This document shows, piece after piece, positions 27,324 to 36,167 of a DNA stretch of 64,000 nucleotides. Below the pieces are notes generated by a model that worked only from the letters and a program-made list of their open reading frames with translations, was not told where the DNA came from and made no database searches. This DNA comes from Desulfovibrio desulfuricans (GTDB taxonomy: Bacteria; Desulfobacterota; Desulfovibrionia; Desulfovibrionales; Desulfovibrionaceae). The stretch is taken from contig NZ_CP036295.1 in assembly GCF_004801255.1 (NCBI RefSeq), positions 186,001 through 250,000 on the forward strand, given 5' to 3'. How positions within the stretch are numbered: position 1 is the stretch's first letter; each line of letters opens with the position of its first letter. The translations under genes were made by a program, and so were the position numbers.

Positions 27324-27626
27324 TCACCGTTTGGCGAAGGCTCGCTCTAAAAAATCTTTTTCCACGGTCAATTGGCCAATTTTGGCGTGGAGTCCCCGTA
27401 TCTCGGTCTCAACATCCTTCTGCACGGTCGCTGTCTTCCCGGAAAATGCCGCCACCATGCCTTCCTTAGCCTGACGCTTCCAACTGGTGATCTGCGTCGG
27501 ATGCACGTCATACTTACCGGCCAGCTCTGCCAAAGCCAACTCGCCGGACAGAGCATCTAGCGCTACTTCGCCTTGAACTCCGCTGAAAAATTCCGTCTCT
27601 TTGACATCGAAAACAGTCCTCCTTCG
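27324..27626 (-). pseudogene. IS3-family OrfA, frameshifted
   Basis: The natural start (MSKRRNFSAEFKAK) runs into TAG because one G is missing (AAGTAG instead of AAGGTAG). After the shift the frame continues with VALDALSGELALAELAGKYD and a helix-turn-helix ending in ITSWKRQAKEGM, then the leucine-rich tail FLERAFAKR. The same lesion is present in copy 2, so it predates the duplication. Confidence 0.75.
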
Positions 27627-27674
27627 TTGAGGACTACAGCTTAACAGGCTGCCCAATTTCCCGCGACCACCTCA

Positions 27675-28220
27675 GTGTTGGCTGGCCCTGCTGGCCCGGA
27701 TGAGCAATGGCGATGGATTTTGTAAGCGACTCCCTTATGGGTGGGCGACGCATCCGGATTTTGACAATTGACGATCTGTGGGATCTCAAGCCCGGCGCTT
27801 GAAGTGGATATGTTGTTGCCTGGAGTTCGGGGTGTGCGTGTTCTTGAAAGACCACGCCTTCAAGGTCGGCTGCCGCAGCGTATCAAGGTTGATAATGGGC
27901 CGGAATTTAGCGGTAATACCCTGGATACATGGGCTTTTGAGCATAGAGAACAGATAGCGTTTATTCGTCCGGGGAAGCCTACGGATAATGGGCACATTGA
28001 AAGCTTTAACAGAGAATTCCGGGATGAGTGTTTAAATCAGAACGTGTTTTTGTCCCTGCACGATGCCCGCAGAACGGTTGAAGCATGGCGACAGGATTAC
28101 AACCAACGGCGACCGCATAGCTCATTGGGCTGGCTGACACCGGAAGAATTTCGCGCAAAGAATATAACCTGTAACCCATTGGAAACCACTAACTTACAAG
28201 TGGTATACGCAGTGGGGTAA
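27675..28220 (+). pseudogene. Second IS3-type transposase fragment (OrfB C-terminal half)
   Basis: From 27768 the frame gives KVDNGPEFSGNTLDTW, KPTDNGHIESFNREFRDECL and the C-terminal WRQDYNQRRPHSSLGWLTPEEF, the typical second Asp and Glu regions of IS3-family OrfB. The preceding MDFVSDSLMGGRRIRILTID segment is in another frame and the N-terminal half is missing, so it is a remnant. It is a different element from copy 1 next to it. Confidence 0.8.
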
Positions 28221-28324
28221 GGTCAAGAAGCAGAACCACAAAAAGATCTACCACTAACATTTAACCTGGTACAAAGAAATGGACTGATCAAGCTGAACGC
28301 CCACCCACATCTGACCAATCATCG

Positions 28325-29839
28325 TTATTTTGCAGCAGGAACTGCATGCTGCTGCAAAGGGAAATTCTTTTTTACATACACGGGCAGATCATACCTGTCA
28401 GACGTTAGCACAACGCTCTGCACGGCAGATTTTTTAAACAACACCTCATCTTTGTTCAAATAATCGAGAATGGAATGCCCAACTCGGTTACTGCAAATAA
28501 GAGCATCAACATCCAGACCGTCAAATATATCAAAATTGAGGTATGATTGGTATTTTTTGTTCCCTTTTTGAACTTCCTGACCCAGCCGATATTGCTGGTA
28601 GGTATAAATTCCCACCACTTTATCAAAGTTGTTTCCACGGACAAACAAGTACGAACCATCGCAGATTGCGATCCTTTTAATCCCCATCTGCGCAAGCTGT
28701 TCTCTAAAATTGCTTTCTATCGCAGTAAGCTCACGAAAATTTGTATAATTTTTTATTATATTCTTACCAGAAGGGATAACAATCAGAAGAGCAGCAGCCA
28801 AAACTGCCGCCGATTGTGTATCGATGCCAAGCTTTTTTCTGCAAAAACAAAATATAAACGGAATCAGCATAACGATGCCGACTTGTGTGTTGCCGGTATT
28901 TCCACCCCACCGCAACCCACCGAGAACTGAAAAAAACAGGTAAAACATTGTTGGAAACAATATAACCAGTTTTTTTCTGCTTATCACAGTTGACAGATAG
29001 TTTTTAAAGGAGCTAAGACTTGAAAATCCAATCACAATACAATATGCTACAAGTATATTAAGCCCATTCCACATTTGAAATGGGTTCCATTTCTGTGCGG
29101 CGTGAGCGCTTACAGCGGTTGTAAATGCCCCCTGAATATTCAAAATAATTGCCAGAGACAGCACTATTCCTGCCCCAACAGACAGCACGGTCAGCAGTCT
29201 GCTTTTCAAATCCACACGCAACAGCAGCACACCCAGCATCAACCCGCCAAGCGCAAAAACAATCTGCTGTTTGCACATAACAGCCGCACCAGCGCTCACG
29301 GCCATGGCTATATATTTTAGAAAATGTTTTTTTGTAATGGCAAGATACGTCAGTAAAAAGAAGACAATAGAAATTGAATCAGGTTTAAATTCCGCTGCAT
29401 ACGCAGCATAGTCACCTAAAAAGAACTGACAGAAGGCCAGCGAGGCGGCACCGTAAACCGGAAATGAAACGGGATGGTCATCCAGATGTTTATAAAACAG
29501 ATACGTGCCCTGTACGGCACAGACCAAAAAAAATGCTGCAATAAACAACATCACCTGTACATCTGCGTTGCCAAAAAACTGATGTACGACAACAGCAAGC
29601 AGGGCTACACCGGGGAAATACGGGGTGCTCAGTGCATACCCATCCGAGGCACCCATTGTATAGCCAAAGTGTGGCCACCGGTCTGCCATGGCCAAGTGCT
29701 CAAGCAAATCCCAGTCAACGCCATCCGAAAGGGCTTTTGAAAACTGCGAACAAAAAAAAGTTATCGTAACAGCCAGATATATAAAGAAAGCAATTTTGCT
29801 TTTCACATTATCTTTTTGCAACCAATCAACAATGCACAT
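28325..29839 (-). CDS. GT-C-like polytopic membrane protein
   Basis: A 504-residue protein with about ten predicted membrane helices and a C-terminal soluble domain of about 130 residues. The first extracytoplasmic loop contains SDGVDWDLLEHLAMAD; acidic residues at this position are the hallmark of GT-C glycosyltransferases that use polyprenyl-phosphate sugars. It is therefore a candidate transferase acting in the outer leaflet, but similarity to a named family is not certain. The start is ATG 29839 with GGAGAGG eight bases upstream; a longer frame exists. It lies 323 bp downstream of the seven-gene glycan operon on the same strand and may work with it. Confidence 0.65.
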   Translation of the reverse strand: MCIVDWLQKDNVKSKIAFFIYLAVTITFFCSQFSKALSDGVDWDLLEHLAMADRWPHFGYTMGASDGYALSTPYFPGVALLAVVVHQFFGNADVQVMLFIAAFFLVCAVQGTYLFYKHLDDHPVSFPVYGAASLAFCQFFLGDYAAYAAEFKPDSISIVFFLLTYLAITKKHFLKYIAMAVSAGAAVMCKQQIVFALGGLMLGVLLLRVDLKSRLLTVLSVGAGIVLSLAIILNIQGAFTTAVSAHAAQKWNPFQMWNGLNILVAYCIVIGFSSLSSFKNYLSTVISRKKLVILFPTMFYLFFSVLGGLRWGGNTGNTQVGIVMLIPFIFCFCRKKLGIDTQSAAVLAAALLIVIPSGKNIIKNYTNFRELTAIESNFREQLAQMGIKRIAICDGSYLFVRGNNFDKVVGIYTYQQYRLGQEVQKGNKKYQSYLNFDIFDGLDVDALICSNRVGHSILDYLNKDEVLFKKSAVQSVVLTSDRYDLPVYVKKNFPLQQHAVPAAK

Positions 29840-30162
29840 TGCAATACCTCTCCATATGGGGGAATCCCCCAAACGGGCGTGTTACGCACAACAAACAAAG
29901 AGCCATTGGGGCAACGCCAGAAGGACCCAGATGACCGATTGCGGTGTAATGATAAAGCAGATCAGGCTGATTGCAGATTGCCCCTTTTGCAAACCGGTAC
30001 AAACAGCACGCCTGCACAATGGCTTTGGTCATTGCCCCCGCGCAGCCCGTAGCAGCAGTTGTACGCTACGGGTTTGCTGTGGGCAAAATTTCTGCGCAGC
30101 GCCGCCGGGCTTGTGTGCCCGCGGGAGCCTGGCAGCCCGATACGCCGCTGCCAGGGCAGAGA
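29840..30162. other. Intergenic region downstream of the HAD gene
   Basis: About 320 bp holding the leader of the GT-C-like gene. I see one small inverted repeat (GGGGGAATCCCCC near 29867) just upstream of its start and no gene. Confidence 0.45.
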
Positions 30163-30882
30163 CTACCCACCTGCCCCCTCAACCAGTTTTACCCCGTACT
30201 CAAAACTGGGCAGTACTCTAAAATCTGGATATTTGGGCGCTGCAGGTGCAGCATGTTCCCCTTTAAACACCCCCACCATGCCACAGGCAATCGCCCCCTG
30301 CACATCCCGCTCAAAGTCATCGCCAATCATCCATGTTTCGGCTGGCTCTGTACCGAGTTTTTCAAGCGCAAGAGTAAACATTGAGGGGTGCGGCTTGTCA
30401 TGCCCGGTTTCTTCACTGGTTATGATCTGATCAATCAGGCCATCAATGTCCAGGTGCATCAGTTTGCGGAGCTGAATCTGCGCGGTCATATCCGAAACTA
30501 TGGCAATGGCGATGTTTCGTGCCCGAAGGGCATAAATAAAATCCTTTACGCCAGCAAAAAGTTCCGCCTGCTGCAAATAAGCTCTCCAGAATGTTTGCTC
30601 CAGATCAAGCACCAAAGAGACCTGAGCGTTAAGCCCCATCAGCTCCAACATGCGTTGAAAGTACAAAAGTCTGCTGTGGCTTGCTGCAGTATCCCCAAGC
30701 TTCTGCTTTATCTGCTTGCGTGCTTCGCTAAACAAAATTGAAGATTTGCTTTCTTCAAGAGAAAAATTTTTGTATAATTTTAAATATACCGCAGCCATAC
30801 CAGCCTTATTGCACGGCTGGTATGAGTAAAGGGTATTATCAAGGTCAAAACACACGGCTTTTGGTAGAGTGATGGTATGCAT
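30163..30882 (-). CDS. HAD-superfamily phosphatase (subfamily IA-like)
   Basis: A 239-residue hydrolase. All four HAD motifs are seen: DLDNTLY near the N-terminus, VSDMT in the middle, the lysine of GHDKPHPSMF, and GDDFERD. The alpha-helical cap between motifs I and II fits subfamily I phosphatases that act on sugar or nucleotide phosphates. It is the last gene of the seven-gene operon; its ATG lies 1 bp after the stop of the fusion gene. In that context it may remove a phosphate from a sugar intermediate. The substrate is inferred from neighbours only. Confidence 0.85.
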   Translation of the reverse strand: MHTITLPKAVCFDLDNTLYSYQPCNKAGMAAVYLKLYKNFSLEESKSSILFSEARKQIKQKLGDTAASHSRLLYFQRMLELMGLNAQVSLVLDLEQTFWRAYLQQAELFAGVKDFIYALRARNIAIAIVSDMTAQIQLRKLMHLDIDGLIDQIITSEETGHDKPHPSMFTLALEKLGTEPAETWMIGDDFERDVQGAIACGMVGVFKGEHAAPAAPKYPDFRVLPSFEYGVKLVEGAGG

Positions 30883-30883
30883 A

Positions 30884-32923
30884 TCAAGAGCGTGTCTTTA
30901 GTTTCTGTGACAAGTGGAACAGAATTACCAGCTGCATCAGCCCATAAACGCCATCCCGCCAGACAGGATTGACCGCGATAAGCTCTTCAAACTCCGGCAG
31001 AGCTTTTGAAGCAATATAAGACATATCCTCACCATAGATATCGCCATCCACAGTCATTGTTACTTCATCTATGCCATTGGCATACTCAACATCAACGCGC
31101 AGGCCGCACAGGCTTATCAACAGGCGGACAAGCTCATCGTGGTAGAGCGACTGCTTTATCTTTATCACAAGAAGCGTTGCGGGCACTTTGGGCGACATCA
31201 GATCAACAGATTTTGGATTAAGCGTACGCCGGGTAAAGACGATATCTGCTCTCTGGCGCTGCGGAAGTATATAGCGCTCCCCATCCGGCTTACGCCGTTC
31301 AATGGATTGCTTGATATCTTCCACATTCTGCCCGCGCTTTTTGCTGTCACGCCTGCACTTGAAGTACATGCGCAAGTCGTCTTCCATTTCCAGAAAAACC
31401 CGTACATCAAAGCGGGCGCAAGCCGCTTCTGATATGAGCATATGCAGGCCCGAAGCAATAAAGAAATGCTTGGGTTCCTCCAGCAGCGGCTGAGAAAACC
31501 GCCCGTCAGAATGTTGGTAATGACGCCTCACGACCTTTTTACCGTCAAGGATGGCACTCACATCTGCAAAAAGACGCTTAAGGTTGTTGGCTCTGGGGTT
31601 CAGGTGCGTAAATATTTGCCAGGAGGCATTCTTTCTGTCCCAGTGGTGGTAATCGTCACCACTGATGTGCGCGACATTTTCTGGGCCAAGCACGCCCGTT
31701 ATGCTTTCTACCAGCGTGTCCTTACCCGCGCCGGAATCCCCGGCCACGGCGATGCTGATGGGTCTTTTGCTAAACCGGTATATGGCGTTGGCGCGGATAC
31801 TGTTGCGCAAAATGCCCAGAATGAGAATGGTACCCATGCCGACAATAGCCGTCAGCGTGACATCGTAGAACCAGCCCCGCGCAAGGGGCAATCCCATATT
31901 GATCCTGAAAGGAGACGACCAATAGAGCATCTGGCTGGCTGCCACGCATAACGAAAAAACGTAGGCAAGGATGCGCTGTGCGCGTTCACAATTGATAAGA
32001 TGCACGAGCAGGAAGGGCCATGTCCACAGTTGCCACCCAGGAGGTGTCGGCGTGGACAGGACTATTGTCAGCATCCCCAGGGTCATGAATGCCGTGAGCA
32101 GGTCAAAGCTCAAAAAGGGCGTACGCCACGCCGCATAGACCACGAGCAGGTACAACAAAGGCGTAAGATACAGCCGTGCCGCCCCCATATTCAGGTACAG
32201 GTCAAAAAGGCGGTCAAGCTCTGCCGTGCTCAGGGTCATGGTATTATACCCCGGCGAGAGCAGGGGCAAACCCAGCAGCACAACACTCACGGAAGCCAGG
32301 GCACCAGCGAAGGGCAAAAAGTAAGGCCACATGCGCTTATTGCGCAAAAAGTATTGCAATATAAATGGGATGGCCAAGATCATGCTGAGCTTGGCAGAGA
32401 GGGCCAAACCCAAAAGCAGGCCCGCAGCCCGATACCGCTTCTCCTTGAGGCAGACGATGCTGGCAAGAAGAAGCGCAACAGGGATAACGTCCAGCTGCCC
32501 CACCCACACATTGGTCATGAGCACCAGGGGCGAGAGCCACCAAAAGGCCAGAAGCATCATATCCCTATTGGGCAACAGGCGGCGCAGCATGGCCAGAATG
32601 GCAATATCCGCCACAAACAGGGTTGAACTGATGCCCAGCCCCACAGACGCTGCAGTTGGATTAATCAGGTATGCCAAGCCAGAAACCGGCAACAGCATGA
32701 CAAACATGACAATGCCGTAGGGAAAGGCCTTGACCGAGCCACCCTGTAAAAACAGAGTCCAGGGATCAAGCGAGGGAAATTGCAAGGCATGAGCCATGAA
32801 CGGCGCAAACCAGTCATGTATGGGTGCAGGATTAAATGCAAAGATTCCTGCAAGGCGCAGTGCTAGCCCGCTCCAGAAAAGTACGGAGATGCTTGTCCTG
32901 GTGCCTTGCAAAGCCATCTGCAT
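30884..32923 (-). CDS. Membrane GT-C-like glycosyltransferase fused to a uridine-kinase-like P-loop kinase
   Basis: A 679-residue fusion. Residues 1 to about 380 hold ten or more membrane helices, with an early loop APIHDWFAPFM that suits a GT-C glycosyltransferase acting on polyprenyl-linked sugars. From about residue 385 a soluble kinase domain starts with ISIAVAGDSGAGKDTLVE (Walker A), then HISGDDYHHWDR, a lid-like CRRDSKKRGQNVEDIKQSIE and ERYILPQRQRADIVF, the order seen in uridine kinase/phosphoribulokinase proteins. A C-terminal part of about 90 residues is unassigned. ATG 32923 overlaps the preceding stop (TAATG). A membrane glycosyltransferase joined to this kinase type is unusual; what the kinase phosphorylates is unknown. 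Confidence 0.75.
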   Translation of the reverse strand: MQMALQGTRTSISVLFWSGLALRLAGIFAFNPAPIHDWFAPFMAHALQFPSLDPWTLFLQGGSVKAFPYGIVMFVMLLPVSGLAYLINPTAASVGLGISSTLFVADIAILAMLRRLLPNRDMMLLAFWWLSPLVLMTNVWVGQLDVIPVALLLASIVCLKEKRYRAAGLLLGLALSAKLSMILAIPFILQYFLRNKRMWPYFLPFAGALASVSVVLLGLPLLSPGYNTMTLSTAELDRLFDLYLNMGAARLYLTPLLYLLVVYAAWRTPFLSFDLLTAFMTLGMLTIVLSTPTPPGWQLWTWPFLLVHLINCERAQRILAYVFSLCVAASQMLYWSSPFRINMGLPLARGWFYDVTLTAIVGMGTILILGILRNSIRANAIYRFSKRPISIAVAGDSGAGKDTLVESITGVLGPENVAHISGDDYHHWDRKNASWQIFTHLNPRANNLKRLFADVSAILDGKKVVRRHYQHSDGRFSQPLLEEPKHFFIASGLHMLISEAACARFDVRVFLEMEDDLRMYFKCRRDSKKRGQNVEDIKQSIERRKPDGERYILPQRQRADIVFTRRTLNPKSVDLMSPKVPATLLVIKIKQSLYHDELVRLLISLCGLRVDVEYANGIDEVTMTVDGDIYGEDMSYIASKALPEFEELIAVNPVWRDGVYGLMQLVILFHLSQKLKTRS

Positions 32924-33513
32924 TATCGGTCCCAAAGGTCAGGGCGCTTGGTACACACGGCCTCAGCCACAATGGATTCTTTATGCAAAAGGGCCTGAAG
33001 CTCAGGTATAGCCTTTTCTGCAGCGTAGCCTTGCAACTCTGGCGAAACGAGGCACAGTTGCAGACCTGCATTTTGTAAAACTTTGCACTGGGCGCCAGAC
33101 AAGGGGAATTTTGTAAAGCAGTCTACCCAGACCCACTTGATAAGCGGCGCAATCACCAGAGCCGTTTCAATTGATTCAAATTCAGAAACCCGCACGGCAC
33201 AACGCGGTTCGCCCTGCCGTGCAGTCTTTACCAAAAAGGGAAAGGACTGGTCGAGAAAGAAAAAATTTTCAATGCCATGCTCACGCATAAGTGCCAGCAC
33301 AGCATCTTCAAGGCCTTCTTCTTTCACATTCAAGATAAGAGTCCCATGCTTGTAGTGCCTGAGCCAGTCGGAAAAAAGCGGTCCATCTGCAAATGGTTCA
33401 TGGTTGACCACAAGTCTGGAGCCATAGCTGCGCAAGTCAAGCTCTATGCCGTATTTTGCAGGGGTTGCGTCAAGCTCTTCAATGGTATTTCTGCGGTGAC
33501 TGATGATATACAT
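32923..33513 (-). CDS. GDPD-like TIM-barrel protein
   Basis: A 196-residue protein resembling glycerophosphodiester phosphodiesterases. The N-terminus reads YIISHRRNTIEEL (first catalytic His region), then IELDLRS (metal-binding Glu and Asp) and LVVNHEPFADG (second His). Later strands ILNVKEEG and FFFLDQSFP fit the barrel. It is shorter than typical GDPDs (about 240-250), has no signal peptide and so is probably cytoplasmic. It may act on a phosphodiester or polyol phosphate used by the operon. It starts 2 bp after the GT2 stop and overlaps the next gene by one base. Confidence 0.6.
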   Translation of the reverse strand: MYIISHRRNTIEELDATPAKYGIELDLRSYGSRLVVNHEPFADGPLFSDWLRHYKHGTLILNVKEEGLEDAVLALMREHGIENFFFLDQSFPFLVKTARQGEPRCAVRVSEFESIETALVIAPLIKWVWVDCFTKFPLSGAQCKVLQNAGLQLCLVSPELQGYAAEKAIPELQALLHKESIVAEAVCTKRPDLWDR

Positions 33514-33515
33514 GG

Positions 33516-34220
33516 CTATTTCCACGTTCTTTTGAGCGCAAAAGAAAAATCTATTGTGCGTTTGATGAATTTTAGCTTTGCTTTCCAGTTTATATTCCAG
33601 TGCGAGGTGCCGTGCTGGCGCTTGGCAAAAAGAACAGGAAAACGCGCAATACGGGCACCGGCCTTGCGTGCCATGGCGTAGACGTACAGGTCGAGGGCAA
33701 AATCCTTTGGCGGATCTTGCCACATATTGTAAAAAGCACGGCTAAACACCGTGGGCTGCGCGTTGATATCCCAAAGGGGCATCCCAAAAAGCGCACTGTC
33801 AAAGCAGCTCATCCCCACAGTAAAGAGCACATCAGCCAATGGCCGCCCATAACGGCGCCCCTTCACAAAGGTCAGGGGGGCATTTTGCAGCCGGAGTTTT
33901 GCAAAAGCCTCTATGGCATCCCCCGGGTCTGTCTGCATATCTGCGTGCGTCCAGCCAAGGTAATCACCTTTTGCAGCGGCTAGCCCCTGCAAGATACCCC
34001 AGCCATACCCCTGGTTTACCGGGACATCCACGATGCGGATAAACGGATGCTCGGCTGCAGCCTGCGAAAGGGCCTCCGCAGAATTGTCCGTGGAGCCGTT
34101 GTTTACCAAAACAATTTCATAGCCCTGAGTATTGGCAAAACATGCGCACAAACGATCAATAAGCGCTGGCAAGGTCAGCGCTTCATTATAGCAGGGGATG
34201 ACAAGAGAAAAAGTGCTCAT
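33516..34220 (-). CDS. DPM-type family 2 glycosyltransferase (polyprenyl-phosphate sugar synthase)
   Basis: A 234-residue GT-A enzyme. The start SLVIPCYNEALTLPALIDRL, the sugar-nucleotide site EIVLVNNGSTDNSAE and the DXD-like WTHADMQTDP are typical of dolichol-phosphate mannosyltransferase-like proteins that load a sugar onto undecaprenyl phosphate at the cytoplasmic face. There are no C-terminal membrane helices; the next gene upstream encodes a GtrA protein, a common partner. Its ATG overlaps the gtrA stop (ATGA). Confidence 0.85.
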   Translation of the reverse strand: MSTFSLVIPCYNEALTLPALIDRLCACFANTQGYEIVLVNNGSTDNSAEALSQAAAEHPFIRIVDVPVNQGYGWGILQGLAAAKGDYLGWTHADMQTDPGDAIEAFAKLRLQNAPLTFVKGRRYGRPLADVLFTVGMSCFDSALFGMPLWDINAQPTVFSRAFYNMWQDPPKDFALDLYVYAMARKAGARIARFPVLFAKRQHGTSHWNINWKAKLKFIKRTIDFSFALKRTWK

Positions 34221-34609
34221 GCTTTGTACACCCACAATTTAAGGCCGCCAAATGTGATAACTACCGACACTGCCGTTGCGCACAAAAAGGCTCCCTGCAA
34301 GGCATAGGCAAACTGGTGTTGGAGGATCTGAAACATCTTCCCGTTAACATAGACATTTGCCAGCAGGCTGGCCGCATAGACAACAACAAACCGCACACAC
34401 ACCCGCAAGGAAATCCTGGCCCTAAAAGTCCACAGGGTATTGCCAATAAAAGCGTAGATAATGCTTGTAAATATGCCAATGCCCTTGGACAGCGTGAGGC
34501 TGCATCCCAGATGGAGCAAAAGGGAATACACCGTCGCGTCAACAATAACGCCGCTAACCCCCATCACCCCGTAACGGATAAGTTGTGTTAGCGGTTTCAC
34601 CTCACTCAT
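34217..34609 (-). CDS. GtrA-family small membrane protein
   Basis: A 130-residue protein with four membrane helices and the family start LIRYGVMGVSGVIVDATVYS, followed by the AFIGNTLWTFR loop. GtrA proteins are thought to flip polyprenyl-phosphate-linked sugars across the membrane. It overlaps the nucleotidyltransferase stop by 8 bp and the GT2 start by 4 bp. The position between a DPM-type synthase and GT-C enzymes supports the flippase role. Confidence 0.85.
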   Translation of the reverse strand: MSEVKPLTQLIRYGVMGVSGVIVDATVYSLLLHLGCSLTLSKGIGIFTSIIYAFIGNTLWTFRARISLRVCVRFVVVYAASLLANVYVNGKMFQILQHQFAYALQGAFLCATAVSVVITFGGLKLWVYKA

Positions 34610-36167
34610 GGGCGCGTCTCAAATAGCGGGCCCAATATTCCCATGTCTGCAAATCATCGGGCGTGCCCCAGCACAGGTAGGCGTCAACATCAAACAGGCG
34701 CACGGTAAAGCCCAGATCAATGGCGTCATTGATGCATTCATCCACATAAAACTCGCCATTAACAAGGCGGTTGCGTTCGATCATCCGCTGGGCGGCTTGC
34801 TCAAAAATCTGCGCAGTGCGAAACGTAAAGGCACCGGTAATAATGGGATCTGTGGCAGGTGCCGCAAGGGGTTTCTTTACGGATACCCGCCGCACATTTC
34901 CCTGTGCGTCTGCATCTACCCAGCCATAATATTCGGGATGACGCACAGCCCCGGAATGGCCGCGCATGGTCCACACCACAACGTCTGGCTTCTGCTCTGC
35001 CCAGAGCATCTCAAAGGCTTTTGCATTGTAGCGCAGGCCATTATCGCAGGCCCCGACAGTTAGCGGCGCGTCTTTATCGGCCACTGCGGGCAGTGCCAGG
35101 AGGCAGGTGCGGGCCTGACCGTCTGTGGGGGCATCCAGCCACACAAGCTTTGTTGCAGGTATTTCGGCTTCGAGCCTTTTGGCAATATCGCTGGCACCGG
35201 GCATATCTTTGCGCAGGGCAAAGACATTGGCAGGTGTGCGCGGCAGATCAGCCCAGGCCGCCAGGGCCATGGGCGTGCCGTTTACCTCAATAAGGGGTTT
35301 GGGCGTGGCGTAGCCAGCATCGGCAAAGCGGCTCCCCATGCCTGCCATGGGTATAAGCGTTGTGCCCGCGACATCTGGGCGGGCTTGCGGCCTGCCTCCA
35401 AGCCTGACGGCGTGCGTCTGCGTGCGCCAGTCGGCCAAATCTTCCGGCGTCCCCCACTGGCAAAAGGCATCCATGGGAAATACCCTGATATTGCAGCCTC
35501 TTTCCAAAAGAGGACGATATGCCAGCGAGGAGTAATATTCGCCGTTCAACAGCAAGTCATCACGGGATAGAGTGCTGCTGTACGCCTGCCTCAACAGGGC
35601 ACCGGAGGCAAAGCAATAGGTGCCACAGGAGGCCCATTCCTGCATGGGAGTATCTGTATAGGGCTGCTTTTCCTGTATAGCCAGAACTCTGTCCGTCCCG
35701 TCTGTTTTGCAATAGGCAAAGCGTGTACAGGCCAGCATATGCGGATGAAAGCCCGTATAGCATATTACCGCGCCGTCACAGCGGGTATTTTGCATAAATT
35801 TTTTAAAACCGGCCCAATCCCATTGCCCTGTAAAGTCGCAATAATTCACGGCCACAGGGCGCTCAGGGTCAAGGGCATCCATGATTGAAGCCACGGTGTG
35901 TACAGGCCCACGCTTGTGCGGCGCAATGGAATGCACGGTCACAGTGGGGCAATAGTGGTGCAAAATACCTTTCATGTCCCAAGAATCATTGGCAAGATGT
36001 TCACTATTGCATATGCAGTGAACATCCACCTCACCGGGAAACAGATCGAGCACATGTGCGATAATCGGCTTGCCATCCACCTCAATCAATGGCTTGGGTC
36101 TGGTGTAGCCAGCCTTGCGAAACCGCTCACCAAAACCCGACATCGGAATAACTATCTGCCACTGCAC
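34602..36167 (-). CDS. Tandem sugar nucleotidyltransferase (two domains in one chain)
   Basis: A 521-residue protein made of two related nucleotidyltransferase domains. Domain 1 starts with IVIPMSGFGERFRKAGYTRP and KPLIEVDGKPI; domain 2, from about residue 267, repeats this with LIPMAGMGSRFADAGYATPK and PLIEVNGTPM. Both domains end in matching segments (NGEYYSS with FCQWGTPEDLADW; NGEFYVDECI with YLCWGTPDDLQTW). The second domain retains the glycine-rich loop and lysine, so both could be active. GTG 36167 was chosen because GGAGG precedes it by eight bases; it overlaps the aldolase stop by 16 bp. The nucleotide and sugar are not deducible. Confidence 0.85.
   Translation of the reverse strand: MQWQIVIPMSGFGERFRKAGYTRPKPLIEVDGKPIIAHVLDLFPGEVDVHCICNSEHLANDSWDMKGILHHYCPTVTVHSIAPHKRGPVHTVASIMDALDPERPVAVNYCDFTGQWDWAGFKKFMQNTRCDGAVICYTGFHPHMLACTRFAYCKTDGTDRVLAIQEKQPYTDTPMQEWASCGTYCFASGALLRQAYSSTLSRDDLLLNGEYYSSLAYRPLLERGCNIRVFPMDAFCQWGTPEDLADWRTQTHAVRLGGRPQARPDVAGTTLIPMAGMGSRFADAGYATPKPLIEVNGTPMALAAWADLPRTPANVFALRKDMPGASDIAKRLEAEIPATKLVWLDAPTDGQARTCLLALPAVADKDAPLTVGACDNGLRYNAKAFEMLWAEQKPDVVVWTMRGHSGAVRHPEYYGWVDADAQGNVRRVSVKKPLAAPATDPIITGAFTFRTAQIFEQAAQRMIERNRLVNGEFYVDECINDAIDLGFTVRLFDVDAYLCWGTPDDLQTWEYWARYLRRAHE

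Larger units (their letters stand above)
26417..27672 (-). mobile_element. IS3-family element, degenerate copy 1
   Basis: About 1256 bp. The two ends share an inverted repeat: GGTGGTC, then a variable stretch, then TTGGaCAG at the left and AATTGGgCAG at the right. OrfA and OrfB are both broken by frameshifts. A second, truncated copy in the opposite orientation is at 37701-38407. Confidence 0.8.
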
